Below are positions 33,207 through 41,636 of a stretch of 64,000 nt of DNA, one piece after another. Position 1 is the first letter of the stretch. Each line of letters starts with the position of its first letter. The DNA lies in contig NZ_JBHTKH010000001.1 of assembly GCF_042676085.1 (NCBI RefSeq), positions 496,001 to 560,000 of the forward strand, read 5' to 3'. Below the pieces are notes generated by a model. The model worked only from the letters and a program-made list of their open reading frames with translations, did no database searches and was not told the origin of the DNA. A program made the position numbers and the translations under genes. The stretch comes from Terrabacter terrigena (GTDB lineage: Bacteria > Actinomycetota > Actinomycetes > Actinomycetales > Dermatophilaceae).

Positions 33207-33899
33207 TCAGGCCGAGAGGCCGAGGCTCTGCATGCGGCGCGAGTGCTCGTCGGTGAGCCTGGCGAACATGCGGCCGAGCTCGGCGAGGTCTGCACCGGCG
33301 CGCCCGGGGGCGCCCACGAGGATGCTCGCGAGCGCGTCGCGCTCGACGCCGACCCGTTGCGCCTGGGTGATCGCCTCGCCGACGAGCCGGCGGCCCCAGA
33401 GGGCGAGGCGCCCGGCCAGCCGAGGATCGGCCGCGATCGCCTCACGCACGACCTTCACGGCGAACTCCGCCTGGCCCGTGTCCTCGAGCACGCTGACGAC
33501 GAGCGTGCGGGTGTCCTCGTCGACGTAGCGTGCGATCTCGCGGTAGAAGTCCTGGGCGATGCCCTCGCCCACGTACGCCTTGACGAGCCCCTCGAGCCAG
33601 TCGGACGCGCTCGTGCGCTCGTGGAAGGCGTCGACGGCCGGCACGAACGGTTCCATCGCCGTCTCGGGCTCGACGCCCAGCGACTGGAGGCGCTCGGTGA
33701 GGACCGAGTAGTTCCGCAGCTCGTGCGCGGCCAGGGTCGCGAGCGCTGACTTGTGGCGCAGCGTCGGGGCAAGCTCGGCGTCCTTCGCGAGCTGGCTGAA
33801 GGCCCGCAGCTCGCCGTAGGCCAGCGCCCCGAGCAGGTCGGTGACCGCCGCGAGGTAGCCGGGCTCATCCGTGCGTTCGGGCGTCGCGTCGTCACTCAT
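33207..33899 (-). CDS. Ferritin-like fold protein
   Basis: The 230-residue helical protein has two pairs of helices carrying conserved acidic and histidine residues (ELRAFSQLAKDAELA, AAHELRNYSVLTERL, EGIAQDFYREIARYVDEDTR, LTDEHSRRMQSL). That pattern matches the ferritin-like superfamily (MiaE-like branch), with a probable diiron site made by Glu/His residues. Function is unknown; Rv3210c is the syntenic relative. ATG 33899 gives MSDDATPERTD. It diverges from the DEAD-box gene. Confidence 0.75.
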   Translation of the reverse strand: MSDDATPERTDEPGYLAAVTDLLGALAYGELRAFSQLAKDAELAPTLRHKSALATLAAHELRNYSVLTERLQSLGVEPETAMEPFVPAVDAFHERTSASDWLEGLVKAYVGEGIAQDFYREIARYVDEDTRTLVVSVLEDTGQAEFAVKVVREAIAADPRLAGRLALWGRRLVGEAITQAQRVGVERDALASILVGAPGRAGADLAELGRMFARLTDEHSRRMQSLGLSA

Positions 33900-34137
33900 G
33901 CGCCCAAATGTAGTGATTGGTTTCGGGCCTTCACCCCGGGTGCCGGTAGAGTGGGCGGGACAACTCGGTGCCCGGTCGGCCCGATGGTTTGCCCAGATGG
34001 TGCTCGCGGACTCCCCGCGCACCGGTGGAGCCCGCCCAGATGCGAGAGCCACCCGCCGTCCTGACAGTCTCCGATCGGCCCGTCACGCGCCACTGAGCTC
34101 CCGTCCACGGGGTGCTCGTGCCGATCGAGAGATGCCC

Positions 34138-35958
34138 ATGACCCAGCCCCACGAGACCCCCGCCGACGCGGAGGTCACCACGGACGCGCCCGAGACGATC
34201 GCCGACGCCTCCCCCGAGACCACGGCCGAGGTGCTCGCCGAGGCCCCCGCCGAGCCGGCCGCCCCGGCGCCGTCGTTCGCCGACTTCGACGTCCACCCCG
34301 ACATCGTGGCCGCCCTGGCCGAGGCCGGCATCACGACGCCGTTCCCGATCCAGGCGATGACCCTTCCCGTGGCCCTCTCCGGCCACGACATCATCGGCCA
34401 GGCCAAGACCGGCACCGGCAAGACCCTCGGCTTCGGCGTGCCGATCCTCAACCGCGTCGTCGCCCCCGGCGACGACGGCTTCGACGCGCTGACGAGACCC
34501 GGCAAGCCGCAGGCCCTCGCGGTGGCCCCCACCCGCGAGCTCGCCGTGCAGGTGGCCGGTGACCTCGAGCGGGCCGGCCGGAAGCGCGGCATCCGCGTGC
34601 TCACCGTCTACGGGGGCCGCGCCTACGAGCCGCAGATCGAGGCCCTCAAGGCCGGCGTCGAGGTCGTCGTCGGCACCCCCGGACGTCTCATCGACCTCTC
34701 GAAGCAGGGTCACCTCGACCTCTCGCAGGCGCGCACCGTCGTGCTCGACGAGGCCGACGAGATGCTCGACCTCGGCTTCCTGCCCGACGTCGAGACCCTC
34801 ATGTCGCTGACCCCCGCCTCGCGCCAGACGATGCTGTTCTCGGCCACGATGCCGGGTGCGATCGTCGCCCTCGCCCGGCGCTACATGTCCCAGCCGACGC
34901 ACATCCGCGCCATGGGCGACGACAGCGAGAACGCCCACACCGTCAAGGCCGTCGAGCAGTTCGTCTACCGCGCGCACGCCCTCGACAAGGTCGAGATGCT
35001 GTCGCGCATGCTGCAGGCGAAGGAGCGCGGCCTGACCATCATCTTCAGCCGCACGAAGCGCACGGCCGCCAAGGTGGCCGACGAGCTCGTCGAGCGCGGC
35101 TTCGCGGCCGCAGCGATCCACGGCGACCTCGGCCAGGGCGCCCGCGAGCAGGCGCTGCGCGCGTTCCGCAACGGCAAGGTCGACATCCTCGTCGCCACCG
35201 ACGTCGCGGCCCGTGGCATCGACGTCGAGAACGTCACGCACGTCATCAACTACCAGTGCCCCGAGGACGAGAAGACCTACCTGCACCGCATCGGTCGCAC
35301 GGCTCGTGCCGGCAACACCGGCGTCGCAGTGACCTTCGTCGACTGGGACGACCTGCACCGCTGGGCGCTCATCAACAAGACGCTCGACCTCGGCATCCCC
35401 GAGCCGCAGGAAACCTACTCCAGCTCCGACCACCTGTACTCGGACCTCGACATCCCGACCGACGCCAAGGGCTACCTGCGCAGGTCCCAGCAGAAGCTCG
35501 CCGGCCTCGAGGCCGAGGAGATCGAGGACCTCGGGGAGACCGGCAAGCGCCACGGCCGCGCCGGCGGGGGTCACGGCGGAGGCCGCGGCGATCGCGGTGA
35601 GCGTGGCGGTGAGCGTGGCGGTGAGCGTGGCGGTGAGCGCGGCCGTTCCCGCTCGGGTGAGCCCCAGGGCCGTCACGGCACCGAGGCCGGCGGCTCGTCG
35701 GAGGGCGCCGAGAGCCGCCCACGTCGTAGCCGCAACCGCAGGCGTACGCGCGGGGCGGGTGCCGCGGCCGCCGGTGCGGCGGGTGCCAACGGCACCGAGT
35801 CCTCGGCCCCCGCAGGCGGGTCGGCCGAGTCGACGTCGGGCGAGGGCCAGACGCGTCCTCCGCGCCGCCGCCGTCGCGGAGGCTCGGGCCGCTCCGGCGA
35901 GACCGCGACGGCCACCACGACCACGACGGGCACGACCGGCGAGGCCGGCACCGACTGA
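34138..35958 (+). CDS. DEAD-box RNA helicase (RhlE-like) with RGG tail
   Basis: The 606-residue helicase has an acidic Ala/Glu/Thr-rich N tail, then Q motif (FPIQAMTLPVAL), AKTGTGKT (motif I), APTRELAVQ, VLDEADEM (DEAD), FSATMPG (SAT), DVAARGID and HRIGRTARAG. The C-terminal 150 residues are basic with RGG/GERG repeats, typical of RNA-binding tails. It unwinds structured RNA, probably in ribosome assembly or cold response; Rv3211 is the syntenic relative. An ATG at 34132 lies two codons upstream and is an equal choice. A 238-bp 5' region precedes it. Confidence 0.93.
   Translation: MTQPHETPADAEVTTDAPETIADASPETTAEVLAEAPAEPAAPAPSFADFDVHPDIVAALAEAGITTPFPIQAMTLPVALSGHDIIGQAKTGTGKTLGFGVPILNRVVAPGDDGFDALTRPGKPQALAVAPTRELAVQVAGDLERAGRKRGIRVLTVYGGRAYEPQIEALKAGVEVVVGTPGRLIDLSKQGHLDLSQARTVVLDEADEMLDLGFLPDVETLMSLTPASRQTMLFSATMPGAIVALARRYMSQPTHIRAMGDDSENAHTVKAVEQFVYRAHALDKVEMLSRMLQAKERGLTIIFSRTKRTAAKVADELVERGFAAAAIHGDLGQGAREQALRAFRNGKVDILVATDVAARGIDVENVTHVINYQCPEDEKTYLHRIGRTARAGNTGVAVTFVDWDDLHRWALINKTLDLGIPEPQETYSSSDHLYSDLDIPTDAKGYLRRSQQKLAGLEAEEIEDLGETGKRHGRAGGGHGGGRGDRGERGGERGGERGGERGRSRSGEPQGRHGTEAGGSSEGAESRPRRSRNRRRTRGAGAAAAGAAGANGTESSAPAGGSAESTSGEGQTRPPRRRRRGGSGRSGETATATTTTTGTTGEAGTD
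35596..35643. repeat. Four tandem 12-bp repeats (GERG units)
   Basis: GGTGAGCGTGGC occurs four times (last copy GGTGAGCGCGGC), encoding GERG in the helicase tail. The almost identical copies suggest slippage. Confidence 0.95.
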
Positions 35959-35982
35959 GCTTCGCCTGTCCAGCTCGTCGAC

Positions 35983-36019
35983 AGGGCCGCGTCCACCAAC
36001 CCGGTGGTCGCGGCCCTTT
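35983..36019 (+). terminator. Terminator after the DEAD-box gene
   Basis: AGGGCCGCG and CCACC pair with GGTGG and CGCGGCCCT around AACCC, with one T-T mismatch in the middle, followed by TTTG. Confidence 0.85.
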
Positions 36020-36036
36020 GCGTAGCCACCGGGCCG

Positions 36037-36058
36037 ATCTGCCCGAATCCGGGCAGAT
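36037..36058 (+). promoter_or_regulatory. Palindrome before the 87-codon gene
   Basis: ATCTGCCCG and CGGGCAGAT form a perfect 9-bp inverted repeat with a 4-base spacer, 38 bp before the next start. It could be an operator or a second terminator stem. Confidence 0.45.
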
Positions 36059-36096
36059 TCTTGGCATTCAGCGAGATCGTGATCCATGATCGAGCG

Positions 36097-36357
36097 GTGC
36101 CCGACCCCGATCTCGTCGCCCACGTGGCCAGCTCGACCGGCCTGTCCGAGGGCGAGGCGGCCCGCGTCGTCGGCGACGTCCTCGCGCACTACCGCCAACC
36201 GGTCGAGGAGTACGTGCGTCGTCGGCACGCCCGGCTGCAGCTGCACGGCACCCGCAACCCCGAGATCTACCGCGCCATCGCGGCCGAGCTGGGCGAGCGC
36301 CTCGTCGCCGCGCCCGAGCTGAGCGAGCGGCAGCTGCGCCGCATCATCTACGGCTGA
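36097..36357 (+). CDS. Small conserved protein upstream of glmS
   Basis: The 86-residue product (VPDPDLVAHVASSTGLSEGE...) is helical: a helix with SEGEAARVVGDVLAHYRQPV, a basic segment YVRRRHARLQLHG and a C-terminal helix GERLVAAPELSERQLRRIIYG. I do not recognise a named family. It is soluble, with no cysteines. The GTG at 36097 is one of two in-frame choices (other at 36079). glmS starts 75 bp downstream, so cotranscription is possible. Confidence 0.65.
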   Translation: MPDPDLVAHVASSTGLSEGEAARVVGDVLAHYRQPVEEYVRRRHARLQLHGTRNPEIYRAIAAELGERLVAAPELSERQLRRIIYG

Positions 36358-36432
36358 CCCCGCGGCGACCCGACCCGCTGAAGCGGTGGGCAGCCCACAC
36401 GCCACCACCCCAACCCGACCAGGAGGTCACCC

Positions 36433-38253
36433 ATGTGCGGCATCGTCGGATATGTCGGGCGCCAGCCCGCCGCCCCGATCCTCGTCGAGGGCCTGACGAG
36501 GCTCGAGTACCGCGGCTACGACTCCGCCGGCATCAGCGTGGCCGGCCCTCACGGCCAGACCGTCGTACGGCGGGTCGGTCGTGTGCGCGAGCTCGAGGCC
36601 GCGTTGCCCAAGCGCCTCGCCGGGACCGTCGGGATCGGCCACACGCGCTGGGCCACCCACGGTCCGGCGACCGAGGCCAACGCCCACCCTCACACCAGCG
36701 GGGACGGGCGGGTGAGCGTCGTGCACAACGGCATCATCGACAACGCCGCCGCCCTGCGCGACCGGCTCTCCCGCGAGGGCGTGACGTTCACGTCCGACAC
36801 CGACACCGAGGTCATCGCGCACCTCGTCGCGCGCTCCACCGCTCCTGAGCTGGAGGAGCGCGTGCTGGAGTCGCTCGAGCAGGTCGTCGGGACGTACGCG
36901 ATCGCCGTCCTCGACGCGGAGGCCCCCGACCGCGTGGTCGTCGCCCGCAACGGCTCGCCACTCATCATCGGGGTCGGCGAGCGCGAGATGTTCGTCGCCT
37001 CGGACGTCGCGGCCCTCGTCAGGCACACCTCGTCGGTGGTCCACCTCGACGACGGCGAGCTGGCGGTCGTCACCTCGCGCGGCTACCGCACCTTCACCCG
37101 CGAGACCCCCGACACCGGACGGGAGCCGACGACGATCGAGACCAGCGACGAGGACGTCGAGCTCGGCGGCCACGGGCACTTCATGGCCAAGGAGATCGCG
37201 GAGCAGCCCGAGACCGTGGCCCGCATGCTGCGTGGCCGGCTCGACACCCGCTTCGGCACCGCTCGCCTCGACGGGCTCAACCTCTCCCCGCGCGACCTGC
37301 GGGCCTTCCGACGCGTCAAGATCCTCGGCTGCGGGTCGGCCTACTACGTGGGCGAGCTCGGCGCCCTGATGATCGAGGAGCTGGCGCGCATCCCGGCGCA
37401 CGCCGAGGCGGCCAGCGAGTTCCGCTACCGCAACCCGATCATCGAGCCCGACACCCTCTACGTGGCCGTCAGCCAGTCCGGCGAGACCGCCGACACCGCC
37501 TTCGCCGTGCGCGAGATCAAGCGCAAGGGCGGCCAGGTCGTGGGGCTCGTCAACGTCGTCGGCTCGACGATCGCGCGCGAGTGCGACGGCGGCATCTACC
37601 TGCACGCCGGTCCCGAGATCGCCGTCGCGTCGACGAAGGCGCTCACCCACATGGGCGTCGGGTTCGCCCTGCTGGCCCTGCTGCTCGGCCGTGTGCGCGA
37701 CCTGTCGGTGGCCGACGGCCAGCGCATCATCGCGGGCCTGGAGCGGCTGCCCGCCGATATCGCGCAGGTGCTCGGCCAGGAGGACTCCATCTCCGACATC
37801 GCCCGCGAGCTCTCGGCCGCCGAGAGCCTGTTCTTCATCGGTCGCGTTCGCGGGTTCCCCGTGGCCCGCGAGGGTGCCCAGAAGTTCAAGGAGATCTCGT
37901 ACCGGCACGCCGAGGCCTACCAGACGAGCGAGCTCAAGCACGGGCCGCTGGCCCTCATCGAGCCCTCCCGCCCGACCGTGGCGGTGATCCCCGCGGACGA
38001 CCTGACCTCGCGCAACCTGGCGGCGGCCGAGCAGGTCATGGCCCGTGGCGGCCGGGTCGTCGCAGTGACGCACCCCTCGGTCGACCTCGGCGAGGTGGGC
38101 GCGCGGCGCATCGACGTGCCACGCAACGAGACGGAGCTCGACCCGATCCTGCTCATGATCCCCATGCAGCTGCTGGCGTACCACGCAGCGGTCTCCCTCG
38201 GCCTCGACATCGACAAGCCTCGTAATCTGGCGAAGTCGGTCACCGTCGAGTGA
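36433..38253 (+). CDS. glmS: Glutamine-fructose-6-phosphate aminotransferase
   Basis: GlmS makes glucosamine-6-phosphate, the first step to UDP-GlcNAc. The 606-residue protein begins with the catalytic Cys2 (MCGIVGYVG) of the glutaminase domain (RWATHG, HNGIIDN, NGSPLIIG), followed by two SIS domains (ILGCGSAYYVG, SQSGETADT, AVASTKALTH) and the C-terminal KSVTVE. AGGAGG lies seven bases before the ATG. I see no glmS riboswitch-like structure in the 75-bp gap. Confidence 0.97.
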   Translation: MCGIVGYVGRQPAAPILVEGLTRLEYRGYDSAGISVAGPHGQTVVRRVGRVRELEAALPKRLAGTVGIGHTRWATHGPATEANAHPHTSGDGRVSVVHNGIIDNAAALRDRLSREGVTFTSDTDTEVIAHLVARSTAPELEERVLESLEQVVGTYAIAVLDAEAPDRVVVARNGSPLIIGVGEREMFVASDVAALVRHTSSVVHLDDGELAVVTSRGYRTFTRETPDTGREPTTIETSDEDVELGGHGHFMAKEIAEQPETVARMLRGRLDTRFGTARLDGLNLSPRDLRAFRRVKILGCGSAYYVGELGALMIEELARIPAHAEAASEFRYRNPIIEPDTLYVAVSQSGETADTAFAVREIKRKGGQVVGLVNVVGSTIARECDGGIYLHAGPEIAVASTKALTHMGVGFALLALLLGRVRDLSVADGQRIIAGLERLPADIAQVLGQEDSISDIARELSAAESLFFIGRVRGFPVAREGAQKFKEISYRHAEAYQTSELKHGPLALIEPSRPTVAVIPADDLTSRNLAAAEQVMARGGRVVAVTHPSVDLGEVGARRIDVPRNETELDPILLMIPMQLLAYHAAVSLGLDIDKPRNLAKSVTVE

Positions 38254-38263
38254 GGAGCCACGC

Positions 38264-38821
38264 ATGAAGCTGCATGAGCGCATCGAGGGTCGGCTGCGCG
38301 AGTTCATCGAGGCACAGCACGTCTTCTTCGTCGCGACGGCCCCGCTCGCAGCCGACGGTCACGTGAACCTCTCGCCGAAGGGCCTGGACGGCACCTTCGT
38401 CGTGCTCGACGAGCACACCGTCGCCTACCTCGACCTCACCGGTAGCGGCGCCGAGACCGTCGCCCACCTGCGGGAGAACGGCCGCATCACGCTGATGTTC
38501 TGCGCCTTCGAAGGCCCTCCCAACATCGTGCGGTTGCACGGATCGGGTCGTTTCCTGGCGCTGACCGACCCCGAGTTCGCTTCGTACCGTGACCTTTTCG
38601 CGGGACACCCCGGCACTCGGGGCGTCGTGGTGGTCGACGTCGAGCGCGTGTCGGCCTCCTGCGGGTATGCCGTGCCGCTCATGCGCCACGACGCCGACCG
38701 TGACCTTCTGACGCAGTGGGCCGACAACCGCGGCGAGGAGGGCCTCACGGCATACCGGACGACGAAGAACGCCGTCTCGATCGACGGCCTCCCCGCCCTC
38801 GACGCCCTCGACCAGGCCTGA
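38264..38821 (+). CDS. Pyridoxamine 5'-phosphate oxidase-fold protein
   Basis: The 185-residue protein has the split-barrel flavin-binding fold: VFFVATAPLAADGHVNLSPKG, GRITLMFCAFEGPPNIVRLHG and GRFLALTD. Such proteins bind FMN or F420; the cofactor cannot be told from sequence. It starts 10 bp after glmS with GAGG upstream, so it may be the second gene of that operon. A 15-bp terminator follows. The segment at 38665 has a TAT codon inside a GGCATAC motif. Confidence 0.85.
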   Translation: MKLHERIEGRLREFIEAQHVFFVATAPLAADGHVNLSPKGLDGTFVVLDEHTVAYLDLTGSGAETVAHLRENGRITLMFCAFEGPPNIVRLHGSGRFLALTDPEFASYRDLFAGHPGTRGVVVVDVERVSASCGYAVPLMRHDADRDLLTQWADNRGEEGLTAYRTTKNAVSIDGLPALDALDQA

Positions 38822-38843
38822 CCCCGCAAGGCACAGAGGAACG

Positions 38844-38878
38844 CACGACACCCCGGGACCGGATCCCGGGGTGTCGTG
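38844..38878. terminator. Bidirectional terminator between PNPOx-like and adh genes
   Basis: A perfect 15-bp stem (CACGACACCCCGGGA with TCCCGGGGTGTCGTG) has the 5-base loop CCGGA. Convergent genes stop at 38821 and 38906, so it may serve both. Confidence 0.9.
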
Positions 38879-38905
38879 CTTCTCGGCGTGTTGCCGAGGG
38901 GTCGG

Positions 38906-39958
38906 TCAGGCGGGGACGGCGATCGTCGAGGTGTCGATGACGAAGCGGTAGCGCACGTCACCGGCGACCACGCGCTCGTAGGCCTCGTCGACCTGGTCGG
39001 CGGAGATCGTCTCGACCGTCGCGCCGATGCCGTGCTCGGCGCAGAAGTCGAGCATCTCCTGGGTGGCAGGTATGCCTCCGATGTTCGAGCCGGCGACGAC
39101 GCGGCTGCCGCCCACGACGGCACCCGGGGCGAACTCGTAGTTGCCCGTGGGCAGGCCGACGTTGGCGATGACACCGAGGGGACGCAGCAGTCCGATGTAG
39201 GTCTGCATGGGCAGGTCGGCGCTCACCGTGTTGATGATGAGGTCGAAGGTGCCCTTGAGCTCTCGGAGCACGCCGGGGTCGGAGGTCGCGTGGTATGCCG
39301 TCGCGCCGAGGGCAGCGCCGTCGTCCTTCTTGGCGTCGGTGCGCGAGAGCACGCTGACCTCGGCGCCGAGGGCGGAGGCGAGCTTGACGGCCATGTGGCC
39401 GAGGCCACCGAAGCCGATCACGGCGACCCTCTTGCCCGGGCGTGCGCCCCACCGCTTCAGCGGCGACCACACGGTGATGCCGGCGCAGAGGAGCGGTGCC
39501 GCGACGTCGAGCTCGAGGCCGTCGGGGATCTTCACGGCGAAGCGCTCCGAGACGACGACCTGCTGGGCGTAACCGCCCTTGGTCGCCTCGCCGTCGTAGC
39601 CGCGGCCGTTGTAGGTCATGACGGCGCCCTTGGAGCAGAACTGCTCCTCACCGTTCTTGCAGAACTCGCACTCGCCGCACGAGTCGACCATGCAGCCGAC
39701 CCCGACGCGGTCGCCCACCTTGTGGCGGGTCACCCCGTCACCAACGGCCGAGACCACGCCGGCGATCTCGTGGCCCGGGACCATGGGGAAGATCGCGCTC
39801 CCCCACTCCTCACGGACCTGGTGGATGTCGCTGTGGCAGATGCCGGCGAACGTGATGTCGATGAGCACGTCGTCGTCACGCAGGTCGCGGTGCTCGACGG
39901 TGCGCGCCTCGAAGGCGGCGCCGGCGCTCGGGGCGACCAGTGCAGGCGTGGAAGTCAA
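38906..39958 (-). CDS. Zinc-dependent NAD(P)-alcohol dehydrogenase (AdhC/YahK-like)
   Basis: The 350-residue medium-chain dehydrogenase has a catalytic-zinc site (GICHSDIHQVREEWG, with H and GHEIAGVV), the structural zinc cysteines CGECEFC and C (KNGEEQFCS), the Rossmann GFGGLGHMAVK and NTVSADLP. Likely a cinnamyl/aldehyde reductase type. It starts with TTG at 39958, supported by AAGGAG nine bases upstream, and no ATG or GTG is suitably placed. It contains an ATA codon inside a GGCATAC motif at 39070. Confidence 0.93.
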   Translation of the reverse strand: MTSTPALVAPSAGAAFEARTVEHRDLRDDDVLIDITFAGICHSDIHQVREEWGSAIFPMVPGHEIAGVVSAVGDGVTRHKVGDRVGVGCMVDSCGECEFCKNGEEQFCSKGAVMTYNGRGYDGEATKGGYAQQVVVSERFAVKIPDGLELDVAAPLLCAGITVWSPLKRWGARPGKRVAVIGFGGLGHMAVKLASALGAEVSVLSRTDAKKDDGAALGATAYHATSDPGVLRELKGTFDLIINTVSADLPMQTYIGLLRPLGVIANVGLPTGNYEFAPGAVVGGSRVVAGSNIGGIPATQEMLDFCAEHGIGATVETISADQVDEAYERVVAGDVRYRFVIDTSTIAVPA

Positions 39959-40012
39959 GAGAGGGTCTCCTTCGTGGGGGGGTTGGCGACACTCCTCGGT
40001 GCAGCACCGCGG

Positions 40013-40033
40013 GGCCGGGGTTCATTCCCGGCC
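40013..40033 (-). terminator. Hairpin between parA and adh
   Basis: GGCCGGG (40013-40019) and CCCGGCC (40027-40033) pair around a 7-base loop, 32 bp after the parA stop on the minus strand. No T-run is seen. Confidence 0.6.
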
Positions 40034-40065
40034 GGGCGGCCGCCGCACATCCTCCGCGTCCGCGC

Positions 40066-40938
40066 TCAGAGACGTGCCAGCAGGGAGGCCGCGACGTCCC
40101 GGTAGGCCTGGGCTCCCTTGGACGTGCGGGCGGTGGTGAGGATCGAGCGGCCCACGGCCGGCGCCTCGGCGAAGCGCACGGTCTTCGGGATGGGCGGCTC
40201 GAGCACGGGGAGGTCGTAGCGCTCGCCCACGTCGGCGAGCACCTCGCGGGCGTGGTTGCTGCGGCCGTCGAAGAGGGTGGGCAGGATGCCCCACACCTCG
40301 AGGTCGCGGTTGAGGATCTTCTGCACGTCGGCGACGGTGTCGAGCAGCTGCCCGACGCCGCGGTGGCTGAGCATCTCGCACGGCATCGGGATGATGAGCG
40401 CGTCGGCAGCCGTGAGGGCGTTGAGCGTCAGCACTCCGAGGCTCGGCGAGCAGTCGAGGATCACCACGTCGTATGCCGTCTCGGCACCTTCGAGGGCCGA
40501 GCGCAGGACGTACTCCCGGCCGGGGCGCGGCAGCAGCATCGCTTCCGCCCCGGCGAGGTCGATGGCGGACGGGACGAGGTCGAGGCCCTCGTCGCAGGTG
40601 ATGACGACGTCGGCGAGCCCCGCCGTCCCGGTGAGGACGTCGTGCACGGAGCGCTCCACCGTGTCGGGGTCGACCCCGAGCGAGAAGGTCAGGCACGCCT
40701 GCGGGTCGAGGTCGACGAGCAGCACACGCTGCCCCTGCTCGGCGAGAGCGGCGCCGATGCTCGCGACCGAGGTCGTCTTGGCGACCCCGCCCTTCTGGTT
40801 CGCGAGGGCGATGGTCGTGGGGCCGGTGTGCTCGGGGCCCGGTGACGTGTCGCGGGATCTGCCGGCGCTCCGTGAGCTGTCGCGCACACCTCGCCTCGGG
40901 GCCGTGGTCGCGTCGCTCTTGCCGGTCCGGGGCGCCAT
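40066..40938 (-). CDS. Orphan ParA/Soj-family ATPase
   Basis: The 290-residue protein has an N-terminal Arg/Thr/Ser-rich tail of about 35 residues, then the deviant Walker A KGGVAKTT, Walker A' DLDPQACLT, VVILDCSPSLGVLTLNALTAAD (Walker B) and the C-terminal GRSILTTARTSKGAQAYRDVAASLLARL. ParA ATPases segregate chromosomes, plasmids or protein complexes. No parB or parS is beside it, as for the syntenic Rv3213c, so the cargo is unknown. ATG at 40938 gives MAPRTGK. Confidence 0.9.
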   Translation of the reverse strand: MAPRTGKSDATTAPRRGVRDSSRSAGRSRDTSPGPEHTGPTTIALANQKGGVAKTTSVASIGAALAEQGQRVLLVDLDPQACLTFSLGVDPDTVERSVHDVLTGTAGLADVVITCDEGLDLVPSAIDLAGAEAMLLPRPGREYVLRSALEGAETAYDVVILDCSPSLGVLTLNALTAADALIIPMPCEMLSHRGVGQLLDTVADVQKILNRDLEVWGILPTLFDGRSNHAREVLADVGERYDLPVLEPPIPKTVRFAEAPAVGRSILTTARTSKGAQAYRDVAASLLARL

Positions 40939-40964
40939 GCGGCCCAGTGTGTCAGGCCTTCGCG

Positions 40965-41636
40965 TCAGAACGCCGAGATCGTCCGCGGGGCACGCTCGGC
41001 ACGTGACAGAGCCGACACCACGGCGCCCTGGCCGTGCTTGCGGACGGCCAGCCGGGTCAGCAGTGCGAGGACCGGGGCCAGCACCTCGTCGGGCAGGTGC
41101 GGGGAGTCGAAGCCCAGGCTCGCCGCGACGTCCTCGCCGTGCACGACGACCTCCATCATACGGCCGGTGAGGAAGTCGTCGCGCCGCAGCGCCCAGCCGG
41201 CCCACGGGATGAGGACTGCCCGGTCGGCCGGCTGGGCGGCGAGGAGCTCGGGCAGGACGGCCCTGGCCTCGCTCACCCGGGCCAGCACCGCATTGCGGCC
41301 GGCCGTGGCCTGCGCGTCGCCGCCGGCACGGATCGAGACGTTGACGTCGTCGTCGAGACCGGCCCGCACCCACGCCGAGCGCGCATAGTGCTCGTCGAGG
41401 GCGATGGCCTCGGGCCACGGCTCGGCACGGAGCAGGTCGACAGCGATCACCGGCTGGCTCGCCAGGTGCGCGACCAGACCGCCGACGCTCCAGTCGGGGA
41501 GCGCGCTCGGGGTGTCCCAGCCGGCTGCGACGTCGTCGCGCGCCACGACGGCGGCAACGTGGTCGACGGCCGCGAGGAAGGCCCCGCGCAGGTCGCGCGC
41601 CGCAGCCGCGGCGACCGTCGCGTCGGTCTCAGGCAT
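40965..41636 (-). CDS. DinB-superfamily (mycothiol-dependent maleylpyruvate isomerase-like) protein
   Basis: The 223-residue protein shows the four-helix pattern of the DinB/MDMPI group: FLAAVDHVAAVVARDDVAAGWDTP, LPDWSVGGLVAHLASQPVI and DDFLTGRMMEVVVHGEDVAASLGF. Histidines (LVAHLA, VVVHGED) would be metal ligands. This family includes mycothiol-dependent isomerases and related thiol transferases; substrate is unknown. The ATG overlaps the stop of the upstream RecB-like gene by eight bases. Confidence 0.78.
   Translation of the reverse strand: MPETDATVAAAAARDLRGAFLAAVDHVAAVVARDDVAAGWDTPSALPDWSVGGLVAHLASQPVIAVDLLRAEPWPEAIALDEHYARSAWVRAGLDDDVNVSIRAGGDAQATAGRNAVLARVSEARAVLPELLAAQPADRAVLIPWAGWALRRDDFLTGRMMEVVVHGEDVAASLGFDSPHLPDEVLAPVLALLTRLAVRKHGQGAVVSALSRAERAPRTISAF

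Noticed and set aside
36358..36432. glmS riboswitch-ribozyme
   Set aside because: The gap is only 75 bp and lacks the conserved core; it contains little beyond the ribosome site.
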